From the NCBI RefSeq assembly GCF_900115705.1, contig NZ_FOXL01000004.1, positions 310,001 through 374,000 of the forward strand: a stretch of 64,000 nucleotides of DNA. Direction: 5' to 3'. The position numbers and the translations under genes were made by a program. Numbering within the stretch: position 1 is the stretch's first letter; every line of letters starts with the position of its first letter. Source of the DNA: Frateuria terrea (GTDB taxonomy: Bacteria; Pseudomonadota; Gammaproteobacteria; Xanthomonadales; Rhodanobacteraceae). Below, piece by piece: positions 44,767-54,359 of the stretch. Below the pieces are notes generated by a model. The model saw only the letters and a list, made by a program, of their open reading frames with translations. It searched no databases and was not told the DNA's origin.

Positions 44767-46449
44767 ATGAAGCTCACGATCCGCACGACCTGCCTGGTGG
44801 TGGCCCTCGGTCTCGGCACCGCGCACGCCGCCACGCCCGCGCACGATTTCTACGGCACGGACGCGCCTTTCGCCTCCAACGCCATCTACTTCGTGATGAC
44901 CGACCGCTTCGTCAACGGCGATCGCTCCAACGACCATCGCGACCAGGGCGGCGCGCATCCCACCTTCGATATTCCGGTATCCGGCGCGCCCAAGGGCCAG
45001 AGCGCCAACATCGGCTACCTGGGCGGCGACTTCAAGGGCGTGCTCGACAACGCCGGCTACATCCACGGCATGGGCTTCGGCGCGGTGTGGATCACGCCGA
45101 TCGTGGACAACCCCGACCAGGCATTCACCGGCGGCGACCCGGTGAGCTGGGGCTCGAAATTCACCGACCGCGGCAAGACCGGCTTCCACGGCTACTGGGG
45201 AATCAACTTCTACAGGCTCGACGAACACCTGCCGAGCAAGGACCTGGACTTCGCGCAGTTCACCGCGGGCATGCACAAGGCGGGGCTCAAGGTGGTGCAG
45301 GACATCGTGCTCAACCACGGCTCGCCGGCCTTCACCATGCCGGTACGCCAGCCGCAGTTCGGACAGATCTTCGACGAACACGGCAAGCTCGTCGCCGACG
45401 AGCAGAACCTGCCACCGTGGCAGCTCGACCCGCGCCACAACCCGCTACACCGCTTCTACCACGCATACGAGGACCTGGCGCAGCTGTCCAACAACGACGA
45501 AACCAACCCGGCGGTCCTGGACTACTTCGCCGGCGCGTACCTGAAATGGATCGGCCAGGGTGCGGACGCCTTCCGCATCGACACGATCAGCCACATGTCG
45601 ACCACATTCTGGCGCCAGTTTTCCGCACGCATCCGCGCGAAGCACCCCGGCTTCTTCATGTACGGCGAGGCGTTCGACTACAGCCCGGACAACATCGGCA
45701 AGTACACCTGGCCATCGAGCGGCGGCATCAGCCTGCTCGACTTTCCGCAGCAGCAGGCAATCAAGGCGGTGTTCGAACATCCGCACAGCGACTACCGGCT
45801 GCTGCTGTCGAAGCTGTACCTGACGAACGGGCCGTACGCGAACCCGTACGAGCTGGTCACCTTCTACGACAACCACGACATGGCGCGCATGGATGCCAGC
45901 GATGCGGGTTTCATCGACGCCGACAACTGGCTGTTCACCGCGCGCGGCATCCCTGCGATCTACTATGGCTCCGAGACCGGCTTCGAGCGCGGCCGTGCCG
46001 AGCACGAGGGCAACCGCAACTATTACGGCCAGGCGCGCATCGACGCGGCGGCCGAAAGTCCGATCTATCGCCAGCTCAGGCGCATCGCCCAGCTGCGCGC
46101 CCATACGCCCGCGCTGCAGCGCGGCTTGATGCTCGTCGAGCGCCTGGACGGCGACCAGGCCGTGTTCTACCGCGTCTACCAGCACGATGGCGCGCACCAG
46201 ATCGCGCTGGTGCTGCTCAACAAGGGCGACAAGGTGGCACGGTTCCACGTGACGAAGTACCTGCAGTCAGGCCATTGGCAGCCGGCACTGGGCGGCGATG
46301 CCGTCGACGTGCCGGCTGGCGGCGCGCTGGATGCGGGCGTCGGTCCGCACGACGTGGCTGTGTACCTGCTCGACGCGCCGGCCACCCGCGATGACCTGGT
46401 GACCGCATTGAGCCGGCTGATGCGCGACAAGAGCCATCCGGATGACTGA
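44767..46449 (+). CDS. Exported GH13 alpha-amylase
   Basis: A 560-residue GH13 enzyme with a clear signal peptide (MKLTIRTTCLVVALGLGTAHAA). It starts YFVMTDRFVNGDRSND, a CGTase/maltogenic-amylase-like N-terminus, with GYLGGDFKGVLD. Catalytic Asp272 (DAFRIDTISHM), Glu301 (FMYGEAFDYSPD) and Asp371 (FYDNHDMARM). The C-terminal beta domain is short (about 480-550) and no starch-binding domain is present, so it may act on soluble dextrins. It follows the permease by 31 bp and overlaps the esterase gene by eight bases. Confidence 0.9.
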   Translation: MKLTIRTTCLVVALGLGTAHAATPAHDFYGTDAPFASNAIYFVMTDRFVNGDRSNDHRDQGGAHPTFDIPVSGAPKGQSANIGYLGGDFKGVLDNAGYIHGMGFGAVWITPIVDNPDQAFTGGDPVSWGSKFTDRGKTGFHGYWGINFYRLDEHLPSKDLDFAQFTAGMHKAGLKVVQDIVLNHGSPAFTMPVRQPQFGQIFDEHGKLVADEQNLPPWQLDPRHNPLHRFYHAYEDLAQLSNNDETNPAVLDYFAGAYLKWIGQGADAFRIDTISHMSTTFWRQFSARIRAKHPGFFMYGEAFDYSPDNIGKYTWPSSGGISLLDFPQQQAIKAVFEHPHSDYRLLLSKLYLTNGPYANPYELVTFYDNHDMARMDASDAGFIDADNWLFTARGIPAIYYGSETGFERGRAEHEGNRNYYGQARIDAAAESPIYRQLRRIAQLRAHTPALQRGLMLVERLDGDQAVFYRVYQHDGAHQIALVLLNKGDKVARFHVTKYLQSGHWQPALGGDAVDVPAGGALDAGVGPHDVAVYLLDAPATRDDLVTALSRLMRDKSHPDD

Positions 46450-47389
46450 GACGCACCGCGTTCGCTCCCTGGCACGCTGCTGGTTCGCGCTGGTCCTGCT
46501 GCTTCCCTGCGCGCTGCAGGCGCAGGTACAGAAGCTCGAGCTCGACGCTCCTGCCTTCGCCCCCGAGCGCATCCACGTCACGGTGTACCTCCCGCCGGAC
46601 TATGGTCACTCGACCGCCCGTTACCCCGTGCTGTACGCCGACGACGGCCAGGACATGCAGGCCGTGGGACTGCAGCCGACGCTGGCGAAGCTCTATGGCG
46701 AACACGCCATCGAGCCCGTCATCGTCGTCGCCATCGACATGCTGCGAGACCGTGCCAGTGGCTACGGCCTTTCCGACCGCCAGCGCGGGCAGAGCGTGGT
46801 CGGCGGGTCGCGCATCGGTGCCATCGGCCTGCGTGCTGCGGACTATTCCGCCTGGGTGGCAACCTCGCTGGTACCAACCATCGACGCGCACTACCGCACA
46901 CGCGCCGACGCCCGCCAGCGCACGGTGATGGGCTGGTCGCTGGGCGCGCTCAATGCGTTCAACCTGGGCTGGCAGTATCCGGACGTGTTCGGCCAGGTGG
47001 GCGCGATGTCGCCTTCGTTCTGGCTGGCCGGCGATCGCAGCGATGCGGACGCGGTACAGCGCAGCCGGCTTGCGCAGGCGATGGTGGACCGCGGACCCAA
47101 GCGCCAGGGCATGCGGTTCTGGTTCGCCGCCGGAACGGCCGAGGAAACCAACGATCGCGACCATGATGGCGTCATCGATGTGATCGACGACCTCAAGGAC
47201 CTGATCGATGGCTGGCACGCCAATGGCGCGCAGCGGCGGGGCCTGCGCCAGCTTGGCTACTCGACCACGGGTACGGATGCGGACGTGACCGTGTTCCTGC
47301 TGTCGGGTGGGCATCACCAGCAGGCGTCGTGGGCGAAGATGCTGCCTGTGTTCTTGCGCTGGGCGTTTCCGGCGACCCCACGGCCGTAG
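46442..47389 (+). CDS. Exported alpha/beta-hydrolase, esterase D/IroE-like
   Basis: A 315-residue hydrolase with a signal peptide (CWFALVLLLPCALQA-Q). The N-terminal HVTVYLPPDYGHSTARYPVLYADDGQDM block and the nucleophile elbow GWSLGALNAFNLGWQYPDVFGQVGAMSPSFW match the enterochelin-esterase/EstD group; the catalytic His is probably in SGGHHQQASW. The segment DRDHDGVIDVIDDLKD looks like a calcium-binding loop. Overlap with the amylase gene suggests co-translation. Its place in starch use is unclear; removing acyl groups from modified sugars is one possibility. Confidence 0.82.
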   Translation: MTETHRVRSLARCWFALVLLLPCALQAQVQKLELDAPAFAPERIHVTVYLPPDYGHSTARYPVLYADDGQDMQAVGLQPTLAKLYGEHAIEPVIVVAIDMLRDRASGYGLSDRQRGQSVVGGSRIGAIGLRAADYSAWVATSLVPTIDAHYRTRADARQRTVMGWSLGALNAFNLGWQYPDVFGQVGAMSPSFWLAGDRSDADAVQRSRLAQAMVDRGPKRQGMRFWFAAGTAEETNDRDHDGVIDVIDDLKDLIDGWHANGAQRRGLRQLGYSTTGTDADVTVFLLSGGHHQQASWAKMLPVFLRWAFPATPRP

Positions 47390-47480
47390 TGTTCCGCCAG
47401 CCCCGCCCCCTCACCCCGCCCCCGCCGCGGAAGGCAGAGGGAGCAGAGCCGGTCGGCACGCTGGTGGGAGAACGCGTTGG

Positions 47481-48512
47481 CTATGCGGGCCTTACGCTCG
47501 ACTGCCGCACCATCAGCTTCACCGGCAGCATCATGCTCTGCGCCGGTTCGCCGCGGATCATCCTGAGCAGGCTGTCGACCAGCACCTCGCCGGCGCTGCG
47601 GGTGTCCTGCAGCACGGTGGTGAGCGGCGGGCTGGCGAAGCGCGCCATGGGGATGTCGTCGAAACCGGCGACCGGGACCTCCGCCGGCACCTTGTAGCCG
47701 TGCTCCGCCAGCGCCCGCATGGCGCCGATGGCGATCAGGTCGCTGGCGGCGAACACCGCATCGAAAGCCACACCGCGGCCGAGCAGTTCGGACATGGCCG
47801 TATGGCCGCACATCTGCGTGCTCTCGGCGTCCACCTGCAGGGTCTGGTCCACGTCCAGCCCTGCCTGCTGCAGGGCCTCGGCATAGCCGCGATAACGCTC
47901 GAAGAACTCCGGGTAGTGGCTGGAGGCGTCGCCCAAAAAGGCGATCCTGTGGCAGCCCTGCTCGATGAAATGCCGCGCCACGGCCTGGCCACCGCTGAAG
48001 TTGTCGCAGCCGACCGACACGCCCGGCTGATCGGGCAGCACCGCACCCCAGCGCACGAAGCGCGTGCCGATCGCCACCAGCTTCTCCAGCCGGTCGAGGT
48101 AGGCCAGGTAATCGCCGTAGCCGAGCAGGATGATGCCGTCGGCCTTCTTGCTGTCGGCGTAGTCGGCGTGCCAGTCGGTTGAGAACTGCTGGAAGGAAAC
48201 CAGCAGGTCGTAGCCCTGGTGCGCGCAGGCGCGGGTGATCGAACCCAGCATCGAGAGGAAGAACGGGTTGATGTTCGAGCCATCGGTGGTCGGGTCCTCG
48301 AACAGGAGCAGCGCCAACGTGCCCGAATGCTGCAGCCGCAGGTTGGAGGCGTTCTTGTCCACCTTGTAGCGCAGCTGTTCGGCGGCGGCGCGGATGCGCT
48401 CGCGGGTTTCCTCGCTGACCAGCGGACTGCCACGCAGGGCGCGCGACACCGTCGCCTGGGAAACCCCCGCCAGGTGGGCGATGTCGATCGACGTCGCTTT
48501 GGCCTTGCTCAC
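47481..48512 (-). CDS. LacI-family transcriptional regulator of the starch locus
   Basis: A 343-residue repressor. The helix-turn-helix is TSIDIAHLAGVSQATVSRALRGS with hinge NASNLRLQHSGTLALL; the sugar-binding domain includes IILLGYGDYLAYLD, GGQAVARHFIEQGCHRIAFLGD and FDAVFAASDLIAIGAMRALAEHGYKVPAEVPVAGFDD. I start at GTG 48512 (VSKAKATSIDI) because AGAGG lies upstream and the length is then typical; an ATG at 48587 lies inside the operator. It faces the locus convergently. The four shared 14-mers, one 71 bp before this gene, imply autoregulation and control of the cluster, with a maltodextrin as inferred inducer. Confidence 0.9.
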   Translation of the reverse strand: MSKAKATSIDIAHLAGVSQATVSRALRGSPLVSEETRERIRAAAEQLRYKVDKNASNLRLQHSGTLALLLFEDPTTDGSNINPFFLSMLGSITRACAHQGYDLLVSFQQFSTDWHADYADSKKADGIILLGYGDYLAYLDRLEKLVAIGTRFVRWGAVLPDQPGVSVGCDNFSGGQAVARHFIEQGCHRIAFLGDASSHYPEFFERYRGYAEALQQAGLDVDQTLQVDAESTQMCGHTAMSELLGRGVAFDAVFAASDLIAIGAMRALAEHGYKVPAEVPVAGFDDIPMARFASPPLTTVLQDTRSAGEVLVDSLLRMIRGEPAQSMMLPVKLMVRQSSVRPA

Positions 48513-48582
48513 TGCTGTGAAACCTCTGGTACGGCTGGCGTCGCCAACCTTACCATCGGCCGGTCGCGCTGTACCGGCGACC

Positions 48583-48596
48583 TGCATACGTATTCA
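48583..48596 (+). promoter_or_regulatory. LacI-type operator copy 4 (regulator gene)
   Basis: TGCATACGTATTCA, 71 bp upstream of the chosen regulator start and also upstream of the decayed transporter gene on the other strand. It is the exact complement of copies 2 and 3. Confidence 0.75.
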
Positions 48597-48663
48597 GCCG
48601 GACGGCAACGGCGGCGACAGCCAGATTCGCACCACCTGTTCTGGGATCTTCGGGGAAGAACGG

Positions 48664-48809
48664 ATGAGCACGCAGGAGACGCGCTGGCCGAGGCGGGACT
48701 TCGCTTCGCCTACGGCCTGTACGCCGCGTTCGCACGGGTGTCGCTGCTGTTCGTGGTGTTCGCGGTGCGCGAGACCAAGGGCATGGAACGGGAGGACATG
48801 CCGGGCTGA
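48664..48809 (+). pseudogene. Remnant of an MFS sugar porter
   Basis: The end of this stretch (48711-48809) reads YGLYAAFARVSLLFVVFAVRETKGMEREDMPG and a stop, the last helix and PETKG-type tail of the sugar porter family (here RETKG). At its front, an ATG at 48664 with GGGGAAG upstream begins MSTQETRWP in a different frame. This fits a transporter gene that kept its start and final helix but lost some 400 codons. It is divergent from the lacI-type gene and has an operator upstream, so it was probably once part of the regulon. Confidence 0.6.
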
Positions 48810-48843
48810 GGAGGCGGCGGGCTTCAGCCGGCCATCTTTCCAC

Positions 48844-51336
48844 CTACCTGGCCGGCTGCCCGGGAAGCGCGTAGGCGACCAGCGAATCGCCCATCTTCGT
48901 TCCCAGCGACCGGTGGCCACCGGCCATCACCACCACGTACTGGCGTCCGGTTCGCTGGGACACATAGGTCATCGGTGTCGCCTGGCCACCGGCCGGCAGG
49001 CGTGCCTGCCACAGCTTCTTGCCCGTACGCACGTCGTAGGCGCGCAGGTAATCGTCCAGCGTGCCGCTCAGGAACGCCACGCCGCCGGCCGTGACCATCG
49101 GCCCGCCCAGGCTGGGCACGCCCAGCGGCAGCGGGATGCCGAACGGCGCCTGGTCTTCGATGGTGCCGTTCTTGTGCATCCAGACCTTCTTCATGGTGCC
49201 GAGATCCACCGCGGCAAGGTAGCCCCATGGCGGTGCCTGGCACGGCACTCCGAAGGGCGACAGCAAAGGATGCAGGTCGACCGCGAACGGGGTGCCCTTC
49301 ATCGGCTGCAGGCCCTGCTCGCTGCCGCCGCCCTGTGCGTCCTTCGCTTGCTCGCGCGGCACCAGCCGGGAGACGAAGGCCATGTAGCTGGGATTGAGGA
49401 TCGCCACCTGGCGCACCGGATCGATCGCGATGCCGCCCCAGTCGAAGATGCCGTAGTCGCCCGGATAGATCAGCGAGCCCTCCACCGAAGGTGGCGTGAA
49501 GATGCCTTCGTAACGATACCTGCGGAAGGTGATGCGGCAGACCAGCTGGTCGTAGGGCGTGGTGCCCCACATGTCGGACTCGCGCAGTTTCCGCTCGGGC
49601 AGGAAGGTGAGCGCGGAGAACGGCTGCGTCGGCGACACGTGGTCGCCCCGGGCTGCGCCCTGTGGCACCGGCCGTTCGGGCGCCGGCACCAGCAGGTGAC
49701 CATCGCGGCGATCCAGCACGTAGATGTCGCCACGCTTGGTCGAGGCGACCAATGCAGGCACCTTGCCGCTGGGCGTGTCCAGGTCGACCAGCGTCGGCTG
49801 GCCGCCGACGTCCATGTCCCACAGGTCGTGGTGCACGGTCTGGTAGACCCAGCGAACCTTGCCGGTGGCGATGTCCAGCGCCACGATCGAGCTGCTGTAA
49901 TTCTCGGCGTTCGGATCGCGCCGGCCGCCCCAGATGTCCGGCGTCTGGTTGCCCATCGGCAGGTAGACCAGGCCCAGCTTCTCATCGACGCTGAACACGC
50001 TCCAGGCATTGGGCGAATTGCGGATGTAGGTCTGCCCCGGCGGCAGCGGCCGGGTCTGGCGCGGTTCGGACGGGTCCCAGTTCCACAGTAGCCGACCGGT
50101 GTCGATGTCGTAGCCGCGGACCACGCCGGAAGGCTCATTGGTCGAGGCATTGTCGGTGACGCTGGCGCTGGCGATCAGCACATGGCGCGTTACCGTCGGC
50201 GGCGAGGTCGGGTTGAGGAAACCCGGCTTTTTGACCGGCTGGTCGTTGTACAGGTGGATCACGCCGTTGTCGCCGAAATCGCGGCACGGCTGGCCGCTGT
50301 CGGCGTTGATCGCCACGATGGTGGCGTCGGCGGTGGGCGCGAAGATGCGCCGTGGACAGGTATCGACCTTGATGGCGGTAGGCGCGACTGCACCGGGTGG
50401 CGTCGGTGCCGATGCCGCAGCCGCCAGGGCACGGTCGGCCGGCAACCCCTGGGCGGCGGCCTGCGCGGCGTAGGCACCGGAGTCGTAGAAGGCCACGCCC
50501 CGGCAGATCATGTGCTGGTAGTCCTTCGCGTTCCGGTTGATCTTCGGATCGAAGCGCCAGATCTCGCGGCCGGTGTCCGGATCCAGCGCAATGACGATGT
50601 TGTGCGGCGTGCACAGGTACAGCATGCCGTTGGCCTTGAGCGGCGTGACCTCGTTGGCGATCTCCTTGGGATCGCCCGGCCCGGGAAAATCGCCGGTGTG
50701 GAAGGTCCAGGCCACCTTCAGCTGGGCGACGTTCTGTGGCGTGATCTGCGCGGCCGGCGAATAGCGGTCGCCGTAGCCGGAATGGCCGTAGGCGGTCCAG
50801 TCATCCGGCCCGGTCAGAGGCGCCGGCGCGGTGCCCCGGGCGTTCATGCGAGCCGCGGCGATCTCGCCGGGATGGTCGTGCGGCGAGCGGAGCAGAGAGA
50901 CCCCGCCGACCGCCAGCGCGATCGCCACCGCGATGCCAATCGCCCAGCGCCCACCGCGCAGCGAGCGATCGGGCACCGCGCGGTGCGCCGCGTCGACTGC
51001 GCCCAGCCGCCGGTTGACGAACGGCAGCCACAACCACAGCGCCAGCACGAACCACACGTCCAGCCGCGGCAGCAGTTGCCACCAGTCGAGCCGCACCTCG
51101 ACCACCGCCCACACCGTGCTGGCCAGCAGCACCAGCGCGTACAGCCACAGGGCCACCGTCCGCCCCAGCGCGAGCAGCACGCCGGTCGCCGTCATGCCCA
51201 GCCCGGCCAGCAGGTAATACCAGGAGCCTCCCAGCGCCAGCAGCCAGATACCACCGACCGCGAGCGCAAGGCCGAGCAGAAGGAAGACGATGCCCGTGGC
51301 GAACAGCAGCGGGCCGGAACGCGACAAGCGGGCCAA
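48844..51336 (-). CDS. gcd: Membrane-bound PQQ-dependent glucose dehydrogenase
   Basis: An approximately 830-residue quinoprotein oxidising glucose to gluconolactone at the periplasmic face and feeding ubiquinone. Five N-terminal helices ([31 protein letters not shown] and following) are diagnostic of mGDH. The eight-blade propeller starts near [20 protein letters not shown] and includes [11 protein letters not shown]-like [26 protein letters not shown] and the C-terminal [19 protein letters not shown]. The start is uncertain: TTG 51336 has GGAGAG four bases upstream, while a GTG at 51387 would add 17 residues. A convergent hairpin overlaps its stop. Confidence 0.93.
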   Translation of the reverse strand: MARLSRSGPLLFATGIVFLLLGLALAVGGIWLLALGGSWYYLLAGLGMTATGVLLALGRTVALWLYALVLLASTVWAVVEVRLDWWQLLPRLDVWFVLALWLWLPFVNRRLGAVDAAHRAVPDRSLRGGRWAIGIAVAIALAVGGVSLLRSPHDHPGEIAAARMNARGTAPAPLTGPDDWTAYGHSGYGDRYSPAAQITPQNVAQLKVAWTFHTGDFPGPGDPKEIANEVTPLKANGMLYLCTPHNIVIALDPDTGREIWRFDPKINRNAKDYQHMICRGVAFYDSGAYAAQAAAQGLPADRALAAAASAPTPPGAVAPTAIKVDTCPRRIFAPTADATIVAINADSGQPCRDFGDNGVIHLYNDQPVKKPGFLNPTSPPTVTRHVLIASASVTDNASTNEPSGVVRGYDIDTGRLLWNWDPSEPRQTRPLPPGQTYIRNSPNAWSVFSVDEKLGLVYLPMGNQTPDIWGGRRDPNAENYSSSIVALDIATGKVRWVYQTVHHDLWDMDVGGQPTLVDLDTPSGKVPALVASTKRGDIYVLDRRDGHLLVPAPERPVPQGAARGDHVSPTQPFSALTFLPERKLRESDMWGTTPYDQLVCRITFRRYRYEGIFTPPSVEGSLIYPGDYGIFDWGGIAIDPVRQVAILNPSYMAFVSRLVPREQAKDAQGGGSEQGLQPMKGTPFAVDLHPLLSPFGVPCQAPPWGYLAAVDLGTMKKVWMHKNGTIEDQAPFGIPLPLGVPSLGGPMVTAGGVAFLSGTLDDYLRAYDVRTGKKLWQARLPAGGQATPMTYVSQRTGRQYVVVMAGGHRSLGTKMGDSLVAYALPGQPAR

Positions 51337-51413
51337 GGTACTCTCCGGAAACGCGGCGATGCCGCACAAGAGTGCCCGGTATAACACCGCGCTCGCCCAG
51401 GCTTCGTCGAGAC

Positions 51414-51440
51414 AAAAAAAGGGCCGGCGATGCCGGCCCT
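51414..51440 (-). terminator. Terminator after tRNA-Arg
   Basis: On the minus strand, AGGGCCGGC-ATC-GCCGGCCCT is a 9-bp stem followed by seven T, directly behind the tRNA. Confidence 0.92.
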
Positions 51441-51444
51441 CGAA

Positions 51445-51521
<77 letters not shown>

Positions 51522-51691
51522 GAGGCGCGGATTTTGGCATGGATGGCTGCCCGGCGCGATTGCCGCCCTCCCCGGCGCCGACACGTGAGCGCACCGGCGC
51601 GTATGCGCGCGGGAGCCGCCGATCCCGCCCTGCTAGAATGGCCGTTTCGCAATAGTCCGGCGCTACGGCGCCCGACCCCAAGGAGTCATGC

Positions 51692-53227
51692 ATGTCCCAC
51701 GATATTCTCAAGGCGCTTGGCCTGGGCGATTCCCACTCCGGCACCTACCTCGGCAACGGCGAGTGGTCCAAGACCACCGACGCCGGCACGATCAAGCCGC
51801 AGAACCCGGCAACGGGCGAGGTGATCGCCAACGTGCATGCTTCCAGCAAGGCCGACTACGAGACCATCGTCAAGCGCGCGCAGGAAGCCTTCAAGCTCTG
51901 GCGCACCACCCCGGCACCCAAGCGGGGCGAAGCCGTGCGCCTGTGCGGCGACGCGCTGCGCAAGCACAAGGACGCGCTGGGCTCGCTGGTCGCCCTGGAG
52001 ATGGGCAAGATCAAGCCCGAGGGCGACGGCGAGGTGCAGGAGATGATCGACATCGCCGACTTCGCCGTCGGCCAGAGCCGCATGCTGCACGGCTACACCA
52101 TGCATTCGGAGCGCCCGGGCCATCGGATGTACGAGCAGTACCAGCCGCTTGGCCTGGTCGGCATCATCAGCGCGTTCAACTTCCCGGTCGCGGTGTGGAG
52201 CTGGAATGCGTTCCTGGCGGCGATCTGCGGCGACGTCTGCATCTGGAAGCCCTCGCCCAAGACGCCGCTGTCGGCGGTCGCCACCATGAAGATCTGCAAC
52301 GAGGCGCTGAAGGCCGGCGGCTTCCCGGACATCTTCTTCCTGTTCAACGACGCCGGCACCGAGTTGTCGCAGGCCTTCGTGGACGACAAGCGCATTCCGC
52401 TGATCAGCTTCACCGGTTCGACCAAGGTCGGCCGTATGGTCGGCGAGCGCGTGGCTCGCCGCATGGGCCGCTCGCTGCTGGAACTGGGCGGCAACAACGC
52501 CATCATCCTGGACGAGGCGGCGGATCTGAAGCTCGCCATCCCGGGCATCGTATTCGGCGCCGTCGGCACCGCCGGCCAGCGCTGCACCACCACTCGCCGC
52601 CTGTTCGTGCACGAGTCGATTTTCGACAACGTGCTCGACACCCTGGTCGGTGCGTACAAGCAGGTCGAGGACAAGATCGGCGATCCGACCTTGGCGACCA
52701 CGCTGATGGGCCCGCTCAACAGTCCCGAGGCCGTGCAGGGCTACCTGGCCGCGATCGAGAAGGCCAAGGCCGCCGGCGGTACCGTGCGCACGGGCGGCGC
52801 GGCGCTGACCGACCGCAAGGGCAACTTCGTGCTGCCGACCATCGTCACCGGGGTGAAGAACTCCGACGAGGTGGTGCAGACCGAAACCTTCGCGCCGATC
52901 CTGTATGTGATGCCCTTCAAGACGCTCGACGAAGCCATCGACATGCAGAACGACGTGCCGCAGGGCTTGTCCTCGTCGATCTTCACCAACAACCTGCGCG
53001 CGGCCGAGCAGTTCCTGTCGGCGGCGGGTTCGGACTGCGGCATCGCCAACGTCAACATCGGCACCTCCGGCGCCGAGATCGGCGGGGCCTTCGGCGGCGA
53101 GAAGGAAACCGGCGGCGGCCGCGAGTCGGGCTCCGACGCGTGGAAGGTCTACATGCGCCGCCAGACCAACACCATCAACTACTCCGATGCACTGCCGCTG
53201 GCGCAGGGCATCAAGTTCACGGTCTAA
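51692..53227 (+). CDS. Aldehyde dehydrogenase, ALDH7/aminoadipic semialdehyde type
   Basis: A 511-residue NAD-dependent dehydrogenase. Catalytic Cys298 ([12 protein letters not shown]) and general base Glu264 ([11 protein letters not shown]) are present with the normal 34-residue spacing; the cofactor loop is SFTGSTKVG. The N-terminus ([21 protein letters not shown]) and the [19 protein letters not shown] block are characteristic of ALDH7A1/AmaB proteins, which oxidise alpha-aminoadipate semialdehyde in lysine catabolism. AAGGAGT lies upstream of the ATG. A long hairpin follows. Confidence 0.92.
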   Translation: MSHDILKALGLGDSHSGTYLGNGEWSKTTDAGTIKPQNPATGEVIANVHASSKADYETIVKRAQEAFKLWRTTPAPKRGEAVRLCGDALRKHKDALGSLVALEMGKIKPEGDGEVQEMIDIADFAVGQSRMLHGYTMHSERPGHRMYEQYQPLGLVGIISAFNFPVAVWSWNAFLAAICGDVCIWKPSPKTPLSAVATMKICNEALKAGGFPDIFFLFNDAGTELSQAFVDDKRIPLISFTGSTKVGRMVGERVARRMGRSLLELGGNNAIILDEAADLKLAIPGIVFGAVGTAGQRCTTTRRLFVHESIFDNVLDTLVGAYKQVEDKIGDPTLATTLMGPLNSPEAVQGYLAAIEKAKAAGGTVRTGGAALTDRKGNFVLPTIVTGVKNSDEVVQTETFAPILYVMPFKTLDEAIDMQNDVPQGLSSSIFTNNLRAAEQFLSAAGSDCGIANVNIGTSGAEIGGAFGGEKETGGGRESGSDAWKVYMRRQTNTINYSDALPLAQGIKFTV

Positions 53228-53234
53228 GCGCCAC

Positions 53235-53266
53235 GACCGCTCTCCCGGACGGCCGGGAGAGCGGTC
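53235..53266. terminator. Perfect 14-bp hairpin after the ALDH gene
   Basis: GACCGCTCTCCCGG-ACGG-CCGGGAGAGCGGTC is a perfect stem seven bases after the stop. There is no T-run, so it may act as an RNA-stabilising 3' end or a Rho-assisted stop rather than a classical terminator. Confidence 0.6.
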
Positions 53267-53287
53267 CAGACAGCCGAGGATCCACCC

Positions 53288-53590
53288 ATGAACGCACTAC
53301 CTCCCGCCCATCGCACCACCAGCGCCATGGCCGTGATCAGCCTGGTCTTCGGCATTGCCAGCTGGTGCATGCTGCCCCTGGTCGGCGCCATCGTGGCGAT
53401 CGTCTGCGGCCACCTCGCACGTGGCGAAATCCGCCGCTCGCAGGGCCAACTGGAAGGCGACGGCATGGCCGTCGTGGGTCTGGTGCTGGGCTACGTGCAA
53501 CTGGCCTTCGGCCTGCTCATCGTGCTGTTCGCCATTGCCGCGCTGGTGCTCGGCCTGTCGATCGGCTTCGGCTCCTCATTCTTCCATTGA
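53288..53590 (+). CDS. DUF4190 domain membrane protein
   Basis: A 100-residue protein with two membrane segments, MAVISLVFGIASWCMLPLVGAIVAIVCGH (about 14-42) and GMAVVGLVLGYVQLAFGLLIVLFAIAALVLG (59-90), joined by a hydrophilic loop with ARGEIRRSQGQLEGDGMA. The GH-ARGEIRRS-x-GMA pattern is typical of DUF4190, of unknown function. Its stop is one base before the SDR gene start, so the two are probably co-transcribed. Confidence 0.85.
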   Translation: MNALPPAHRTTSAMAVISLVFGIASWCMLPLVGAIVAIVCGHLARGEIRRSQGQLEGDGMAVVGLVLGYVQLAFGLLIVLFAIAALVLGLSIGFGSSFFH

Positions 53591-53591
53591 C

Positions 53592-54356
53592 ATGTCCGGC
53601 GGCGCCTTCGACTTCACCGGCTACCGCGTACTGGTCGCCGGCGGCAGCAAGGGCATCGGCCGCAGCATCGCGCTGGCTTTTGCCGGGGCCGGCGCGGCGG
53701 TATCGATCTGCGCGCGCGGCGAACAGGCACTGCAGGCCACGCGCCACGAACTGGCCACATCCGGCCACCCCGTACACGCAGCCAGTTGCGACCTGGCCGA
53801 CACCCAGGCCGTCGCTGGCTACATCGCCGGCGCCGCTGCAGCGCTGGGCGGCATCGACGTGCTGGTCAACAACGCCAGCGGCTACGGCTTCGACGACAAC
53901 GACGACGGCTGGGTGCGCGGCTTCGAGGTAGACCTGATGGCCGCCGTGCGCGCCTCGCGCGCCGCACTGCCCCATCTCCAGGCCTCCCCGCACGCCTCGA
54001 TCCTGCACACCAGTTCGATCGCCGCTTTCCACCCGCGCCGGCATGGCGCCCCCTACGCGGCGGTGAAGGCGGCGCTCAGCCAGTACACCACCTCGCAGGC
54101 GCTGGCCCTGGCCGAACAGGGCATCCGCGTCAACGCGATCGCGCCCGGCTCCATCGAGTTTCCCGGCGGCCTGTGGGACCGTCGCCGTCGCGAGGAGCCG
54201 TCGCTGTACCAGGCGACGCTCGCGAAGATCCCGTTCGGCCGCTACGGCAGACCGGAGGAGATCGCGCATGCCGCGTTGTTCCTTGCCTCGCCATACGCCG
54301 GCTGGATCACCGGCCAGACGCTGTGCGTCGACGGCGGCCAGGGGCTGATGGGTTAA
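53592..54356 (+). CDS. Short-chain dehydrogenase/reductase
   Basis: A 254-residue NAD(P)-dependent oxidoreductase. Cofactor motif AGGSKGIGRS (residues 17-26), the NNAS block (DVLVNNASGYG), catalytic Ser in HTSSIAAFHP and Tyr-x3-Lys in YAAVKAALSQYTTSQALALAEQG, then the C-terminal GYGRPEEIAHAALFLAS...GQTLCVDGGQG typical of FabG-like classical SDRs. The substrate is unknown. It lies in a tight run with DUF4190 upstream and a methyltransferase three bases downstream. Confidence 0.9.
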   Translation: MSGGAFDFTGYRVLVAGGSKGIGRSIALAFAGAGAAVSICARGEQALQATRHELATSGHPVHAASCDLADTQAVAGYIAGAAAALGGIDVLVNNASGYGFDDNDDGWVRGFEVDLMAAVRASRAALPHLQASPHASILHTSSIAAFHPRRHGAPYAAVKAALSQYTTSQALALAEQGIRVNAIAPGSIEFPGGLWDRRRREEPSLYQATLAKIPFGRYGRPEEIAHAALFLASPYAGWITGQTLCVDGGQGLMG

Positions 54357-54359
54357 GGC

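Noticed and set aside
48826-48857. AGCCGGCCA ... TGGCCGGCT inverted repeat as a terminator of gcd
   Set aside because: It overlaps the end of the coding region, has a long loop and no T-run, so it was not listed as a terminator.
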